A DNA stretch of 64,000 nt from Bacteroidota bacterium (lineage in GTDB: Bacteria > Bacteroidota > Bacteroidia > Bacteroidales > Rikenellaceae), in the NCBI GenBank assembly GCA_015222165.1, contig JADFUS010000042.1, positions 1 to 64,000 on the forward strand, given 5' to 3'. Position 1 is the stretch's first letter. Each line of letters opens with the position of its first letter. The position numbers and the translations under genes are program-made. This document shows positions 17,686 through 27,516 of this stretch, piece by piece. Below the pieces are notes generated by a model. That model was given only the letters and a program-made list of their open reading frames with translations. It had not been told where the DNA came from and searched no databases.

Positions 17686-18823
17686 TTTCGTTTATATAAA
17701 AGAGATTACTAATCACAGAATCTGAAATGAGGAAATCTGCTGTTTTTATAGAAAAATTATTATCCTTTTCTATAATTGTACCTTTTGAAACAAATGGTTC
17801 TATATTTTTCAAAAAATATTCAGCATAAACTTCACCAAAACGTTCTTTTAAATTATCGTATGACACCCCGTCTATTGTACGAAGCATTGTCATTATATAT
17901 TCGTTGTAATGGTCGGAAAGAGTAAGATTTTCTCCTTCAAAGCCTCCTTCACCACCATTATTAAGCATAGCTTCTATATAGCGTGTGTTATTTGCTATAT
18001 TCCAACGTCTCGATTTACCGTCAAAAGAGTGTGCCGAAGGTCCTATGCCTAAATAGTCAATACCTTTCCAATAATTACCGTTATGGATAGCACGTAAACC
18101 ATTTTTAGAAAAATTAGATATTTCATAATGCTCAAAACCAGCATCGTGAGTCTCTTTTTCTAGTATATCATAATGGCTCTGACTTATATTTTCATCTACT
18201 TGTTTAAAAAGTCCTTTTCTCTGACGAAGCCCCAAAACTGTTTTTGGCTCTATCGTAAGATGATAAGCAGAAAGATGTTGTATATTCAAAGATAGTGCTT
18301 TTTTAAGAGTTTCTCGCCATTGTTCATCTGTTAATTTTGGAATGCCATATATCAAATCTATAGATATATTTTTGAAACCTACCTTTTGAGCATCTTTCAC
18401 ACAACGCAAAGCTCGCTCTGCATCGTGACGGCGATTCATAAATTTAAGATACTCATCTACAAACGATTGAACTCCTATACTTAACCTATTTACTCCCAAA
18501 GATAATAAATCTTTAAGATATTCTTCACTTAAATCTTCAGGATTTGTTTCTATGGTAAACTCTTTAAGATTAGATATATCCCAATATTTTGAGACACCCG
18601 AAACTAAAGAGCCTAACTCTTTAACACTAAGCAAGGAAGGCGTACCCCCACCTATATAAAGAGTATCTATCTTTTTGTTGGATAGATACTCTTTTCTTTG
18701 CTCCATTTCTGCTAAAAGAGCATCAATCATCTCATCTTTTCGACGCAACGACATACTGAAGTGAAAATCACAGTATGTGCAAAGCTGTCCGCAAAAGGGA
18801 ATATGTATATAAATTCCTGCCAA
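17678..18823 (-). CDS. hemW: Radical SAM protein HemW (HemN-like, haem chaperone)
   Basis: A 381-residue radical SAM enzyme. It begins MAGIYIHIPFC and has the cluster motif C11-x3-C15-x2-C18 followed by Asp-Phe. HemW proteins have this ending; true HemN carries an extra Cys. The GGGTPSLL block and ETNPEDL are also present. HemW binds haem and delivers it to haem proteins rather than oxidising coproporphyrinogen. The start is a TTG at 18823, chosen because the family begins exactly here and no nearby ATG is in frame. It overlaps the downstream deaminase gene by 8 bp. Confidence 0.9.
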   Translation of the reverse strand: MAGIYIHIPFCGQLCTYCDFHFSMSLRRKDEMIDALLAEMEQRKEYLSNKKIDTLYIGGGTPSLLSVKELGSLVSGVSKYWDISNLKEFTIETNPEDLSEEYLKDLLSLGVNRLSIGVQSFVDEYLKFMNRRHDAERALRCVKDAQKVGFKNISIDLIYGIPKLTDEQWRETLKKALSLNIQHLSAYHLTIEPKTVLGLRQRKGLFKQVDENISQSHYDILEKETHDAGFEHYEISNFSKNGLRAIHNGNYWKGIDYLGIGPSAHSFDGKSRRWNIANNTRYIEAMLNNGGEGGFEGENLTLSDHYNEYIMTMLRTIDGVSYDNLKERFGEVYAEYFLKNIEPFVSKGTIIEKDNNFSIKTADFLISDSVISNLFYINEND

Positions 18824-18850
18824 TGTTAAGTAGTTTTATATTTATTAATA

Positions 18851-18894
18851 ATTGCATCAACTCTTCACTTTTTTAAGCAAAGAGCAGATGCAAT
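18851..18894 (-). terminator. Hairpin after the deoxyhypusine-synthase-like gene
   Basis: Bases 18851-18865 pair with 18880-18894 apart from a two-base mismatch (arms ATTGCATC..CTCTT and AAGAG..GATGCAAT). The hairpin lies between the stop of the gene ending at 18911 and hemW, and probably separates the two transcripts. Confidence 0.55.
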
Positions 18895-18910
18895 CTATAT
18901 ATTGAAAATA

Positions 18911-19885
18911 TTATTTTCCTAAAACGTAAGAAAAAATTAACGGAGCAACAATTGTTGCATCAGACTCAACGATAAAACGTGGAGTATCTATGTCTAGTTT
19001 ACCCCAAGTGATTTTTTCATTTGGCACAGCACCTGAATAAGAACCATAAGATGTTGTAGAATCTGAAATCTGACAGAAATATTTCCATAAAGGAACTTCT
19101 TCCCACTCTAAATCTTGAGCCATCATAGGGACAACACAAATAGGGAAATCCCCAGCTGTACCACCACCAATTTGGAAAAAGCCAACTCCTCTACCACCAG
19201 AGTTAGCACGATACCACTCTGTAAGGAAAATCATTGTTTCTATACCGTTTTTAACAAGACTAGGTTCGAAATCACCTTTGATACAGTGTGCAGTGAAAAT
19301 ATTACCTGTAGTACTATCTTCCCATGCAGGAACTACTATTGGAATATTTTTTTCGCAAGCTGCAAGAACCCAACTATCTTTTGGATCTATCTCATAATAT
19401 TGCTCAAGAACACCTGATCTTATAAGGTTATACATAAATTCATAAGGTAGGAATCTTTGACCATTATCACGAGCTTTTGTCCACTCGTCAACAAGATGTT
19501 TTTCAAGACGACGGAAAGCCTCTTCTTCGGGAATACAAGTATCTGTAACACGATTCATATGACTATCTAGAAGTTCTTTTTCCTGAGCAGGTGTAAGGTC
19601 ACGATAATTTGGAACACGCTTATAGTGAGAGTGAGCCACAAGGTTCATTATATCCTCTTCCAGATTATTTGCCGAACAACTTATTATTTGAAATTTATCT
19701 TGACGAATCATTTCAGCAAGAGAAATACCAAGTTCAGCAGTACTCATAGCACCAGCCATGGCAAGCATCATTTTACCACCATCTTTCATTTGATTTTCAA
19801 AACCCTGAGCAGCATCTACTAGAGCTGCGGCATTGAAGTGACGATAGTTACGCAAAACAAATTGCGAAATAGGCCCTTTTTCCAT
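18911..19885 (-). CDS. Deoxyhypusine-synthase-like protein
   Basis: A 324-residue member of the deoxyhypusine synthase family. It has the N-terminal block GGKMMLAMAGAMSTAE, SCSANNLEEDIM, and the C-terminal ITWGKLD that carries the catalytic lysine (K296) used to form the enzyme-imine intermediate. NAD-site residues around RGVGFFQIGGGTAGD are intact. Bacteria lack eIF5A, so the enzyme more likely transfers an aminobutyl group to a polyamine or related acceptor, for example homospermidine-type chemistry. It lies 22 bp after aroK and is probably cotranscribed with it. The substrate is unproven. Confidence 0.85.
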   Translation of the reverse strand: MEKGPISQFVLRNYRHFNAAALVDAAQGFENQMKDGGKMMLAMAGAMSTAELGISLAEMIRQDKFQIISCSANNLEEDIMNLVAHSHYKRVPNYRDLTPAQEKELLDSHMNRVTDTCIPEEEAFRRLEKHLVDEWTKARDNGQRFLPYEFMYNLIRSGVLEQYYEIDPKDSWVLAACEKNIPIVVPAWEDSTTGNIFTAHCIKGDFEPSLVKNGIETMIFLTEWYRANSGGRGVGFFQIGGGTAGDFPICVVPMMAQDLEWEEVPLWKYFCQISDSTTSYGSYSGAVPNEKITWGKLDIDTPRFIVESDATIVAPLIFSYVLGK

Positions 19886-19907
19886 TATTTTATTTTATTT
19901 AAAAAAA

Positions 19908-20432
19908 TTATACTGTCTGACTATATTGCAATGTCATATTCATAAGTTGCACAATATCATGTGCTTGAATATGTCCACCACTAATTTTCATCTTAGCTTG
20001 TTGATAGTAAGGTCTACGTCTATCAAGACTATCTTTAACAAAATCTAGCATCTCATCTGGCGTTTTATGTGCAAGAAGAGGACGTTTTGAGCTTGTCTTA
20101 GAAATACGTTTTAAAAGTAGCTCCTCAGGAACTTCTATATAAATTGTGAAACCTTTACTATTTAGTAACTCTATATTCTCATTATGACAAGGCAAACCAC
20201 CACCTGTCGAAACTACAGCATTTTCACTTTCATCAAGAGATTGAACAGCTTCTCGTTCCATTTCTCTGAATCTATCTTCTCCATGCAATACAAAAATTTG
20301 TGGAATCGTTGCATCGTACTTTTTTTCTATAAGAGTATCAGTATCAATATATTTGTAATTCAACTCCTGAGCCATGTGCCTACCTAACGTAGATTTACCA
20401 CAACCCATATAACCGACTAAAAAAATTAGCAT
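19908..20432 (-). CDS. aroK: Shikimate kinase
   Basis: A 174-residue kinase with the Walker A motif GYMGCGKST (residues 7-15), the shikimate-binding DTD near residue 32, FREMERE, and VVSTGGGLP. It phosphorylates shikimate in aromatic amino acid synthesis in the cytosol. It lies 9 bp after parC in the same minus-strand run; length is normal. Confidence 0.95.
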   Translation of the reverse strand: MLIFLVGYMGCGKSTLGRHMAQELNYKYIDTDTLIEKKYDATIPQIFVLHGEDRFREMEREAVQSLDESENAVVSTGGGLPCHNENIELLNSKGFTIYIEVPEELLLKRISKTSSKRPLLAHKTPDEMLDFVKDSLDRRRPYYQQAKMKISGGHIQAHDIVQLMNMTLQYSQTV

Positions 20433-20441
20433 TTGTTTTAT

Positions 20442-23159
20442 TTATTTAAAAAACTCATCAAAAATGGAAGGCATATCTAGTACCCCCGCCTCTTCTGAGT
20501 GTTCAGCAATTACTTGTTCTTGTTCTATATCAGCAATTTTTGTTTCATCGATAGTTTGCTCAGAATTTTCTTCTTTTTTAAGAGGCTCGATAAACTCTAC
20601 TTTTTCTATTCTGTATGTTGTTAATCTTTTTCCTTTAGCTTTAAATCCTTTAACTCCTATAAATTCTTCTACGTTTATAATCTCATTTTCACGACTACGA
20701 TTTACTCCGCCAAACTTAATAGAAAGCTGTGGATAATCGTCTTCAGAAATACCTACTACATAAGAACCATCAGAAATATCTACAAATTGTTGTTGCTTAA
20801 CATCATTCTCAACTTTAAAACGTTTTAAATAGTAATAACGTTGTACAGCATCATAATAAATTATGCTATATACTTTTTCTGAATTATATTTCTGTAATGT
20901 TGTCATATCCTCAGGAAAATGAACCGTTTCATCGTAACCTGCGGTATAACACATTGCTCTTTTTGTAAATATTACTGTTCTATCGTCTGACGAAAATTCG
21001 CCAACAAAAGAACCTCTTTCTTCATTATTTAGCCTATGAATATCTACATCATAATAGATAGCTTGACCTTTTAATGTTGAAGCTCCTTTACTTTTTAACG
21101 ATACTTTATGTATCATATTTTTTGTAAATGTGTTTCCTTTTGCTGCACGACCTCGAATAGCAACATCTGCAAAATCAAGAGTCATATTTTTGTTACGCAT
21201 ACGAGGACGAGGAACAAGCGTGATTTTTAAACTCTCTGCTTCTCCATTACCATTGACACTCATATATATGATATCCGAATTTTCTGCTCCTTGAGTTATA
21301 TCATATTCTTTGTCACGAGTAACACCTTTTATAGAACAACGTTTAACAAAATAACCCCCTTTATAACCATTGCGATAAAGGACATTATAAATTGTTCGTG
21401 TGTCATTACGTGTGAAAATACCTATATATAATATATTTTTTGTGTAAAATGCTTTTTCTGTAACTTTAAGGATTTTATATTTACCATCTTTAGCAAAAAC
21501 TATAACATCGTCAATATCAGAACAATCACAGATAAATTCATCATCTTTCATTCCTGAACCAATACCGAAGAATCCCTCTTGACGATTGACGTATAATTTT
21601 GCGTTAGCAACGGCAACTTTTGAAGCATTGATGTTATTAAAATCACGTAATTCTGTTTTACGCTCTTTGCCAACACCATATTTTTTCTTAATCCCTTTGT
21701 AATAGTCTATTGTATAATCTACAATATGTTCTAACTTATATTTTACCTCGACCATCTCTTTTTTATACGCTTCTATCTGATCATCAGCTTTTGAAGCATC
21801 GTGTTTAGAGATACGTTTAATTTTTATTTCTGTTAATCGGATAATATCATCTCTGGTAATTTCCCTAACGAAAAATTTAACGTATGGTTTAAGGCTTTTA
21901 TCTATTGTTAATATAACATTCTCCCATGTAGGACAATCTTCTATTGACAAATAAATTCTATTTTCAATAAATATTTTTGATAACAATGCGAAGTGTAAAG
22001 ATTCTGAAAGTTCAGAAATACGTATTTCTAACTCCATTTTCAATAAAGAAAGTGTGTTATCTGTAGCTATTTTTAGAATTTCTCTAACACCTAAGAAGTG
22101 AGGTTTTTGCTGAAAAATTATACAGCTATTTGGAGATACAGAAATCTCACAATCGGTGAAAGCATATAGTGCATCTATTGTTTTATCAGTAGAAACATCA
22201 TTTGCAAGAGTTATGACAATTTCAACATCTTTAGCAGTGTTGTCGTCTACCTTTTTTATTTTTATTTTGCTTGATTCGTTAGCTTTGATTATTGAAGCTA
22301 TAAGCGAAGTTGTTGTGCGACCAAAAGGAATCTCTTTTACAACAAGAGTATGGCTATTTAATTTTTCTATTTTTGCACGAACTTTTACAACGCCACCTCT
22401 AAGACCATCGTTATAACGAGAGACATCTGCCAAACCTCCTGTAGGAAAATCTGGGAAAATCTCAAAATCTTTTTTACGTAAATATGCTATTGAAGCATCT
22501 ATAAGCTCATTGAAATTATGAGGCAGAATTTTAGACGCTAGACCAACAGCAATACCTTCAACACCCTGAGCAAGAAGCAAAGGAAATTTTACTGGTAATG
22601 TTACTGGCTCTGTGTTACGACCATCATAAGAAGACATCCACTCTGTTGTTTTTGAATTAAAAACAACGTCTAAAGCAAATTTCGAAAGACGTGCTTCAAT
22701 ATAACGAGATGCCGCAGCACTGTCTCCTGTATATAAGTTACCCCAATTACCTTGACAATCTATAAGTAGATCCTTTTGTCCTAGTTGAACCAAAGCACCA
22801 GCTATAGATGAATCGCCGTGAGGGTGATATTTCATTGTATCTCCAACGATATTCGCTACTTTACTGTAACGACCATCATCAAGCTTTTTCATTGAGTGAA
22901 GCACTCTTCTTTGTACGGGTTTCAGACCGTCAGCAAGATGAGGAACAGCACGCTCAAGAATAACATAAGAAGCATAGCTCAAAAACCAGTCCTTATACAT
23001 TCCTGTAATTTTGTGCTTCGAAATATGTTTTTCGTCATCGTCTTTAAGAAAAGAATAAATCTCATGAGCCGTAGAAACTTTTACATTTTCTTCTATTAAA
23101 TCGTTTTCTTCTCCCTGAGGAGATTCGATTTCTTCGTCTTCAAATATATTATCACTCAT
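20442..23159 (-). CDS. parC: DNA topoisomerase IV subunit A
   Basis: A type IIA topoisomerase cleavage subunit of about 905 residues. It contains PVQRRVLHSM, HPHGDSSIAGAL, and the DNA-cleaving tyrosine in ASRYIEARL (Y157 counted from the upstream TTG, Y153 from the chosen start). It forms a heterotetramer with ParE to decatenate chromosomes. I take the ATG at 23159, one base after the parE stop, rather than the TTG at 23171, because this gives the usual tight coupling. The N-terminus carries an acidic leader of about 25 residues and the C-terminus an acidic tail rich in Glu. Confidence 0.93.
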   Translation of the reverse strand: MSDNIFEDEEIESPQGEENDLIEENVKVSTAHEIYSFLKDDDEKHISKHKITGMYKDWFLSYASYVILERAVPHLADGLKPVQRRVLHSMKKLDDGRYSKVANIVGDTMKYHPHGDSSIAGALVQLGQKDLLIDCQGNWGNLYTGDSAAASRYIEARLSKFALDVVFNSKTTEWMSSYDGRNTEPVTLPVKFPLLLAQGVEGIAVGLASKILPHNFNELIDASIAYLRKKDFEIFPDFPTGGLADVSRYNDGLRGGVVKVRAKIEKLNSHTLVVKEIPFGRTTTSLIASIIKANESSKIKIKKVDDNTAKDVEIVITLANDVSTDKTIDALYAFTDCEISVSPNSCIIFQQKPHFLGVREILKIATDNTLSLLKMELEIRISELSESLHFALLSKIFIENRIYLSIEDCPTWENVILTIDKSLKPYVKFFVREITRDDIIRLTEIKIKRISKHDASKADDQIEAYKKEMVEVKYKLEHIVDYTIDYYKGIKKKYGVGKERKTELRDFNNINASKVAVANAKLYVNRQEGFFGIGSGMKDDEFICDCSDIDDVIVFAKDGKYKILKVTEKAFYTKNILYIGIFTRNDTRTIYNVLYRNGYKGGYFVKRCSIKGVTRDKEYDITQGAENSDIIYMSVNGNGEAESLKITLVPRPRMRNKNMTLDFADVAIRGRAAKGNTFTKNMIHKVSLKSKGASTLKGQAIYYDVDIHRLNNEERGSFVGEFSSDDRTVIFTKRAMCYTAGYDETVHFPEDMTTLQKYNSEKVYSIIYYDAVQRYYYLKRFKVENDVKQQQFVDISDGSYVVGISEDDYPQLSIKFGGVNRSRENEIINVEEFIGVKGFKAKGKRLTTYRIEKVEFIEPLKKEENSEQTIDETKIADIEQEQVIAEHSEEAGVLDMPSIFDEFFK

Positions 23160-23160
23160 G

Positions 23161-25005
23161 TTAATCTTCAACTAAATCCTCCTCAATACGGAGGTTATTA
23201 ATAATAAAATCTTGTCTATCGGCAGTATTTTTGCCCATGTAGAAAGAAAGAAGCTCTTTTAAAGGATCTGCATTTGTTATACGCACCTTTTCAAGACGAA
23301 TATTTTCGCCTATAAACGCACGAAACTCATCGGGAGAAATTTCTCCAAGACCTTTAAATCGAGTAATTTCACAATTATTTAATTTTGCTATAGCATTTTG
23401 ACGTTCTTCGTCAGTATAGCAATATACAGTCTCTTTTTTATTTCTAACTCTGAAAAGCGGAGTATCGAGAATAAACATATGACCACTACGTATAATATCT
23501 GGGAAAAACTGTACGAAAAAAGATATTAACAAAAGACGTATGTGCATACCATCAACATCGGCATCGGTAGCAACAACAATTTTGTTATATCTTAAATTGT
23601 CTATATCTTCCTCTATATTTAAAGCAGATTGAAGAAGGTTAAATTCTTCATTCTGATATATAATTTTTTTTGTTAAACCATAAGTATTTAAAGGTTTACC
23701 ACGCAAAGAAAAAACCGCTTGCGTCATAACATTACGTGATTTTGTAATCGACCCACTAGCTGAATCACCCTCAGTAATAAAAATGGTTGACTCTTCTCTA
23801 AGATTATGAGAAGTATTTAAATGTATTCTACAATCACGCAATTTTTTGTTGTGAAGAGATACTTTTTTAGCAAATTCTCTAGCTTTTTTTCGCACACCCG
23901 ACATCTCCTTACGCTCCTTCTCTGCCTGCATTATCTTACGAAGTATAGCATCTGCAATTTCAGGATTTTTATGAAGATAGTTGTCAAGATGCTTTTTCAT
24001 AAAGTCGATTACGTAAGTACGTACGGCAACTCCATTTGGAGACATCTCCAAAGAACCAAGTTTAGTCTTTGTTTGCGACTCAAACATTGGATTTTCTATT
24101 TTTATGCTTATTGCAGCAATAATAGAAGCTCTAATATCCGAAGCTTCAAAATTTTTATTATAAAACTCTTTTATAGTTTTTACTATTGACTCTCTAAAAG
24201 AAGAAAGGTGTGTACCTCCAAGTGTTGTATATTGTCCATTAGCATAGGAGAAATAAGTCTCACCATAGCTCGAACCATGAGTTAATGCCACTTCTATATC
24301 TGCACCTTTAAGATGTATTGGTTCATAAGCAAAATCCTCTTTTACATTGTCTTTCAACAAATCTAAAAGACCATTTTTAGACGAAAATTTTGTTCCATTA
24401 AGAGATATTACTAATCCTGTATTTAGATAGCAATAATTCTTAATCATAGTTTCGATATACTTCAAGTTGAAATCATAACTACCAAAAATAGCTTCATCGG
24501 CTGTAAAACGAACCGACGTACCATTTTTTTCATTGGTACACTGTATATCCGAAACACTCTTCGCTACCCCTGCACTACAATCTATATCACGCATTTCTCC
24601 ATCTCTGAAAGCAGTAACAAACATATCTGAAGATAGAGCATTTACGGCTTTTATACCTACCCCATTTAAACCAACAGATTTTTTGAAAGCACGAGTATCA
24701 TATTTACCACCTGTATTCATTTTACAAGTAACATCTTGCAAACTTCCCAATGGAATACCACGACCATAATCTCTAATTGTGACTACACCCTTGTCAACAG
24801 TAATTTTTATGTTTTTCCCGTAACCCATCATATATTCGTCAATGGAGTTATCCATAACCTCTTTTATGAGAATATAGATACCATCATCGGGAGATGAACC
24901 ATCGCCCAATTTTCCAATATACATTCCTGGTCTCAAGCGAATATGCTGATTCCACTCTAAGGTTTGAATATTATCTTCTGTATAATTTTCTACGTTATCA
25001 AACAT
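23161..25005 (-). CDS. parE: DNA topoisomerase IV subunit B
   Basis: A 614-residue ATPase subunit with an N-terminal GHKL domain ([10 protein letters not shown] near 28, [17 protein letters not shown]). The Toprim block TEGDSASGS and the downstream [12 protein letters not shown] are also present. It pairs with the ParC gene directly downstream. It is 8 bp from plsC upstream, so plsC, parE, parC, aroK and perhaps the next gene form one operon driven by the promoter at 25804-25835. Assigned as ParE rather than GyrB by linkage to the ParC-like A subunit. Confidence 0.92.
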   Translation of the reverse strand: MFDNVENYTEDNIQTLEWNQHIRLRPGMYIGKLGDGSSPDDGIYILIKEVMDNSIDEYMMGYGKNIKITVDKGVVTIRDYGRGIPLGSLQDVTCKMNTGGKYDTRAFKKSVGLNGVGIKAVNALSSDMFVTAFRDGEMRDIDCSAGVAKSVSDIQCTNEKNGTSVRFTADEAIFGSYDFNLKYIETMIKNYCYLNTGLVISLNGTKFSSKNGLLDLLKDNVKEDFAYEPIHLKGADIEVALTHGSSYGETYFSYANGQYTTLGGTHLSSFRESIVKTIKEFYNKNFEASDIRASIIAAISIKIENPMFESQTKTKLGSLEMSPNGVAVRTYVIDFMKKHLDNYLHKNPEIADAILRKIMQAEKERKEMSGVRKKAREFAKKVSLHNKKLRDCRIHLNTSHNLREESTIFITEGDSASGSITKSRNVMTQAVFSLRGKPLNTYGLTKKIIYQNEEFNLLQSALNIEEDIDNLRYNKIVVATDADVDGMHIRLLLISFFVQFFPDIIRSGHMFILDTPLFRVRNKKETVYCYTDEERQNAIAKLNNCEITRFKGLGEISPDEFRAFIGENIRLEKVRITNADPLKELLSFYMGKNTADRQDFIINNLRIEEDLVED

Positions 25006-25013
25006 TTAATTTA

Positions 25014-25763
25014 CTATTTTTTATCTTCTTTATAAACATCAGGAGCAATACGTTTATGCTCTTTTAACATTATGCTATATACATATTTTGTCAACTCTTT
25101 TGTTGGAGTCGATTTAACTTTTTCTGCAGGAATTTCGGGTAAAATAGAAACTAGAAGAGTAATTGGTAATTTCTTTCCACTCTCTTTTATATTTCCCATT
25201 TCCCATGTACCATAAGTTACAACTGGAAGTATCGGAGCTCCCGACATTTTTGCAGCTATAAAAGCACCATCTTTAAATTCATGCATTTTCCCATCTTCAG
25301 AACGAGTTCCTTCAGGGAAAATAGCCACCGAAACACCTCTTGCAACCTCAGATTTACAACGACGAAACATCATTTTTGCACTTGATGCATCTCCTCTATC
25401 TATTGCAATATCATCTCGCATTTTTATAACAACACCTATAAAAGGCATTTTATATAGCTCTCGCTTTGCCACCCAACGCATATTTAAATTTAGCGTATTT
25501 AACAAAGGGATATCTAACATTCCTCTATGATTACTACACATCATATATGGAGTTTTCTTGTGCATATTTTCTTTACCTATAACTTTAATACGCAACATCG
25601 GATTTACACGAATAATGCCGTAAGAATATGCCATAGATATATATTTCAAGAATTTCTTTTTCTTATCGAATAAAAAGCTTAAAGCCCAAAGTATTACAAA
25701 AAGAAAAGTAGCAAATATTAAATATATTGCCAAAAAGAAAAGATATAATATTTTATTCACCAT
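25014..25763 (-). CDS. plsC: 1-acyl-sn-glycerol-3-phosphate acyltransferase
   Basis: A 249-residue membrane acyltransferase. An N-terminal hydrophobic helix (about 4-31) precedes the catalytic HX4D motif NHRGMLD (H79, D84) and the glycerol-phosphate-binding FPEGTRS near 150. It makes phosphatidic acid from lysophosphatidic acid at the inner membrane. First gene after a clear promoter and upstream of parE. Confidence 0.92.
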   Translation of the reverse strand: MVNKILYLFFLAIYLIFATFLFVILWALSFLFDKKKKFLKYISMAYSYGIIRVNPMLRIKVIGKENMHKKTPYMMCSNHRGMLDIPLLNTLNLNMRWVAKRELYKMPFIGVVIKMRDDIAIDRGDASSAKMMFRRCKSEVARGVSVAIFPEGTRSEDGKMHEFKDGAFIAAKMSGAPILPVVTYGTWEMGNIKESGKKLPITLLVSILPEIPAEKVKSTPTKELTKYVYSIMLKEHKRIAPDVYKEDKK

Positions 25764-25803
25764 GTGTATTCTGTCTCGTTTATTTGTAAATAATTCTTAC
25801 CGA

Positions 25804-25835
25804 CAAAAATACATTTTTTCTTTGAGAAAAACAAA
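25804..25835 (-). promoter_or_regulatory. Bacteroidetes-type promoter for plsC-parE-parC
   Basis: On the minus strand, TTTG (25835-25832) is followed after 20 nt by TATTTTTG (25811-25804), matching TTTG-N19-21-TAnnTTTG. The transcript would start near 25797, about 35 nt before the plsC ATG. An 8-bp dyad TTTCTTTG/CAAAGAAA (25817-25839) overlaps the -33 region and may be the coaE terminator. Confidence 0.65.
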
Positions 25836-25882
25836 GAAATTAGCCCACTCAGAGATAAATATTTTTTTTAATAAATATTAGT

Positions 25883-26491
25883 TTATTTTTGATATATAAT
25901 AGTGTTGATAGCCGTATTGAGCTGTTTTGCTAATTCATTGACATCATTTGCCCCATCTGAGCAAACAATATAATCTGCCTTTTTTCTACGCTCCTCATCA
26001 GAAAGTTGCGATGCTATTCTTGACCTAACTTGCTGTTCTGTTAGATTATCTCGTTTAATTACTCTACTAATTCTTGTGTCTAAAGGAGCTTCAACAACGA
26101 CAACCATATCCATGAATTCGTCCCAACCAGACTCTATAAGAATCGCAGCTTCACAAATTACATAAGGCGAATTTTTGAAATTATCGCTCCACAATATAAA
26201 ATCTGACATAACAGCCTTATGAACAATATTATTAAGCTGTGTTAAAAGAGATTTATCGTTAAAAACTTTTGATGATATATAACTTCTATTAAGTTTATTA
26301 TCAAGAAAAGATTCTTCACCTAATAAGTCAATTATTTTCGATTTTACATTTTCATCTGTTGACATAATTCTTTTAGCATTATCATCAGCAGAATATATAG
26401 GAATATTATATAATGATTCTAAAGCCGTAGAAATTGTGGTTTTCCCACTTCCTATGCCTCCAGTAACACCTATTTTTTTTACAGCCCCCAT
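25883..26491 (-). CDS. coaE: Dephospho-CoA kinase
   Basis: A 202-residue P-loop kinase with Walker A GGIGSGKTT (residues 11-19), IPIYSADDNAK and the RDNLTEQQVRSRI lid region. It catalyses the last step of coenzyme A synthesis. Its ATG overlaps the stop of the upstream YbbR-like gene by one base, so the two are translationally coupled. Confidence 0.94.
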   Translation of the reverse strand: MGAVKKIGVTGGIGSGKTTISTALESLYNIPIYSADDNAKRIMSTDENVKSKIIDLLGEESFLDNKLNRSYISSKVFNDKSLLTQLNNIVHKAVMSDFILWSDNFKNSPYVICEAAILIESGWDEFMDMVVVVEAPLDTRISRVIKRDNLTEQQVRSRIASQLSDEERRKKADYIVCSDGANDVNELAKQLNTAINTIIYQK

Positions 26492-27477
26492 TATCTTGAT
26501 TTTAAAACTATCACTCTGTCAGAAGATTTCATACGCACCTCTAATCCTTTTGGAAGAGGTTCATTTTGAATAAGATACGTGTTTTTACCTAAATAATTTT
26601 TATTGTTTTTTATGCTATCTGCACACACATAAAATTTAGGTACAATATTTTTAAAATTACGGAAAATATTTTCTGTAACATTATAAGTTACATCTATTGT
26701 GCTTGGAAGAAGAATATATTTTTCCCCTTTTACAGGATTTAAAATATGGATAGGTATATTTTTACTCTCTATCTCTGTGTAACGCTCTATGGTTACAGTA
26801 AAAAACACCTCTTTCTCGCTCATATATATATTTGGAATAGATTGGAGAAGAATATTTCCTGAAACTTTATTAGATTTATTTATTGTATACGGTTGTGTCT
26901 GTATGGAATTTATATTTTCTATATCACGTTTTGAACCACTTATCCAAACCGTTGAAGGTTCTAATGTAGGTTTTCCAATAAGCGTATATTCTCCAGAAAG
27001 AGATAGTGATATGTTGTCTTTTATAGGAACTTCTTTTCGAAGTCTAACAACAGAACGCAAAGGAATTGTTTTATTGAAAAGTTTTAATATTTCAACATTT
27101 TTAAGTTTACCTGACAACTCTCTCTCAAAAAGAGACATATCGACAGAGTAACTTAAATTATCTTTTATACTTATGAAATCCTCCGCTGGAATTTCTAAAT
27201 TCGAAAAATACGTACCTATGATATTATAACCCGAAGCACGTATTCTCAAACCTATATTAACTTCATTGTCATCAACAAAAAAGCCATTTCTATCTGAATT
27301 TTCAATCTCTGCTCCTTCAACATTAACAACAACCGTAACATCTGAGGTATATGTATCATTAAGTTTTGTAAGAAGCCATAAAAGAGAGGAAATAAGAAGT
27401 GCTATTATAAAGACTGGGTCTTTTAATCTTCCTATAATTTTACTGAAAAATAATTTTATAGCACCTGAATATTTCAT
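26491..27477 (-). CDS. YbbR-like domain membrane protein
   Basis: A 328-residue protein with one N-terminal membrane helix (about 18-37, with the typical FIIALLISSLLWL) and an extracytoplasmic part made of two or three repeated beta-rich YbbR-like units. In Firmicutes such proteins (CdaR) regulate diadenylate cyclase; in Bacteroidetes the role is unclear and no cyclase gene adjoins. It is coupled to coaE downstream by a one-base overlap. Confidence 0.8.
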   Translation of the reverse strand: MKYSGAIKLFFSKIIGRLKDPVFIIALLISSLLWLLTKLNDTYTSDVTVVVNVEGAEIENSDRNGFFVDDNEVNIGLRIRASGYNIIGTYFSNLEIPAEDFISIKDNLSYSVDMSLFERELSGKLKNVEILKLFNKTIPLRSVVRLRKEVPIKDNISLSLSGEYTLIGKPTLEPSTVWISGSKRDIENINSIQTQPYTINKSNKVSGNILLQSIPNIYMSEKEVFFTVTIERYTEIESKNIPIHILNPVKGEKYILLPSTIDVTYNVTENIFRNFKNIVPKFYVCADSIKNNKNYLGKNTYLIQNEPLPKGLEVRMKSSDRVIVLKSR

Positions 27478-27516
27478 AATCTTTTATTATTACTAATATT
27501 AAAAATCTTTTAATTT

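Noticed and set aside
18911..19885. Gene for eIF5A modification
   Set aside because: No eIF5A exists in bacteria; the family fold is clear, but the substrate must differ.
23821..24189. Plus-strand ORF antisense to parE
   Set aside because: Shadow frame of a conserved gene, with biased hydrophobic content and no own signals.
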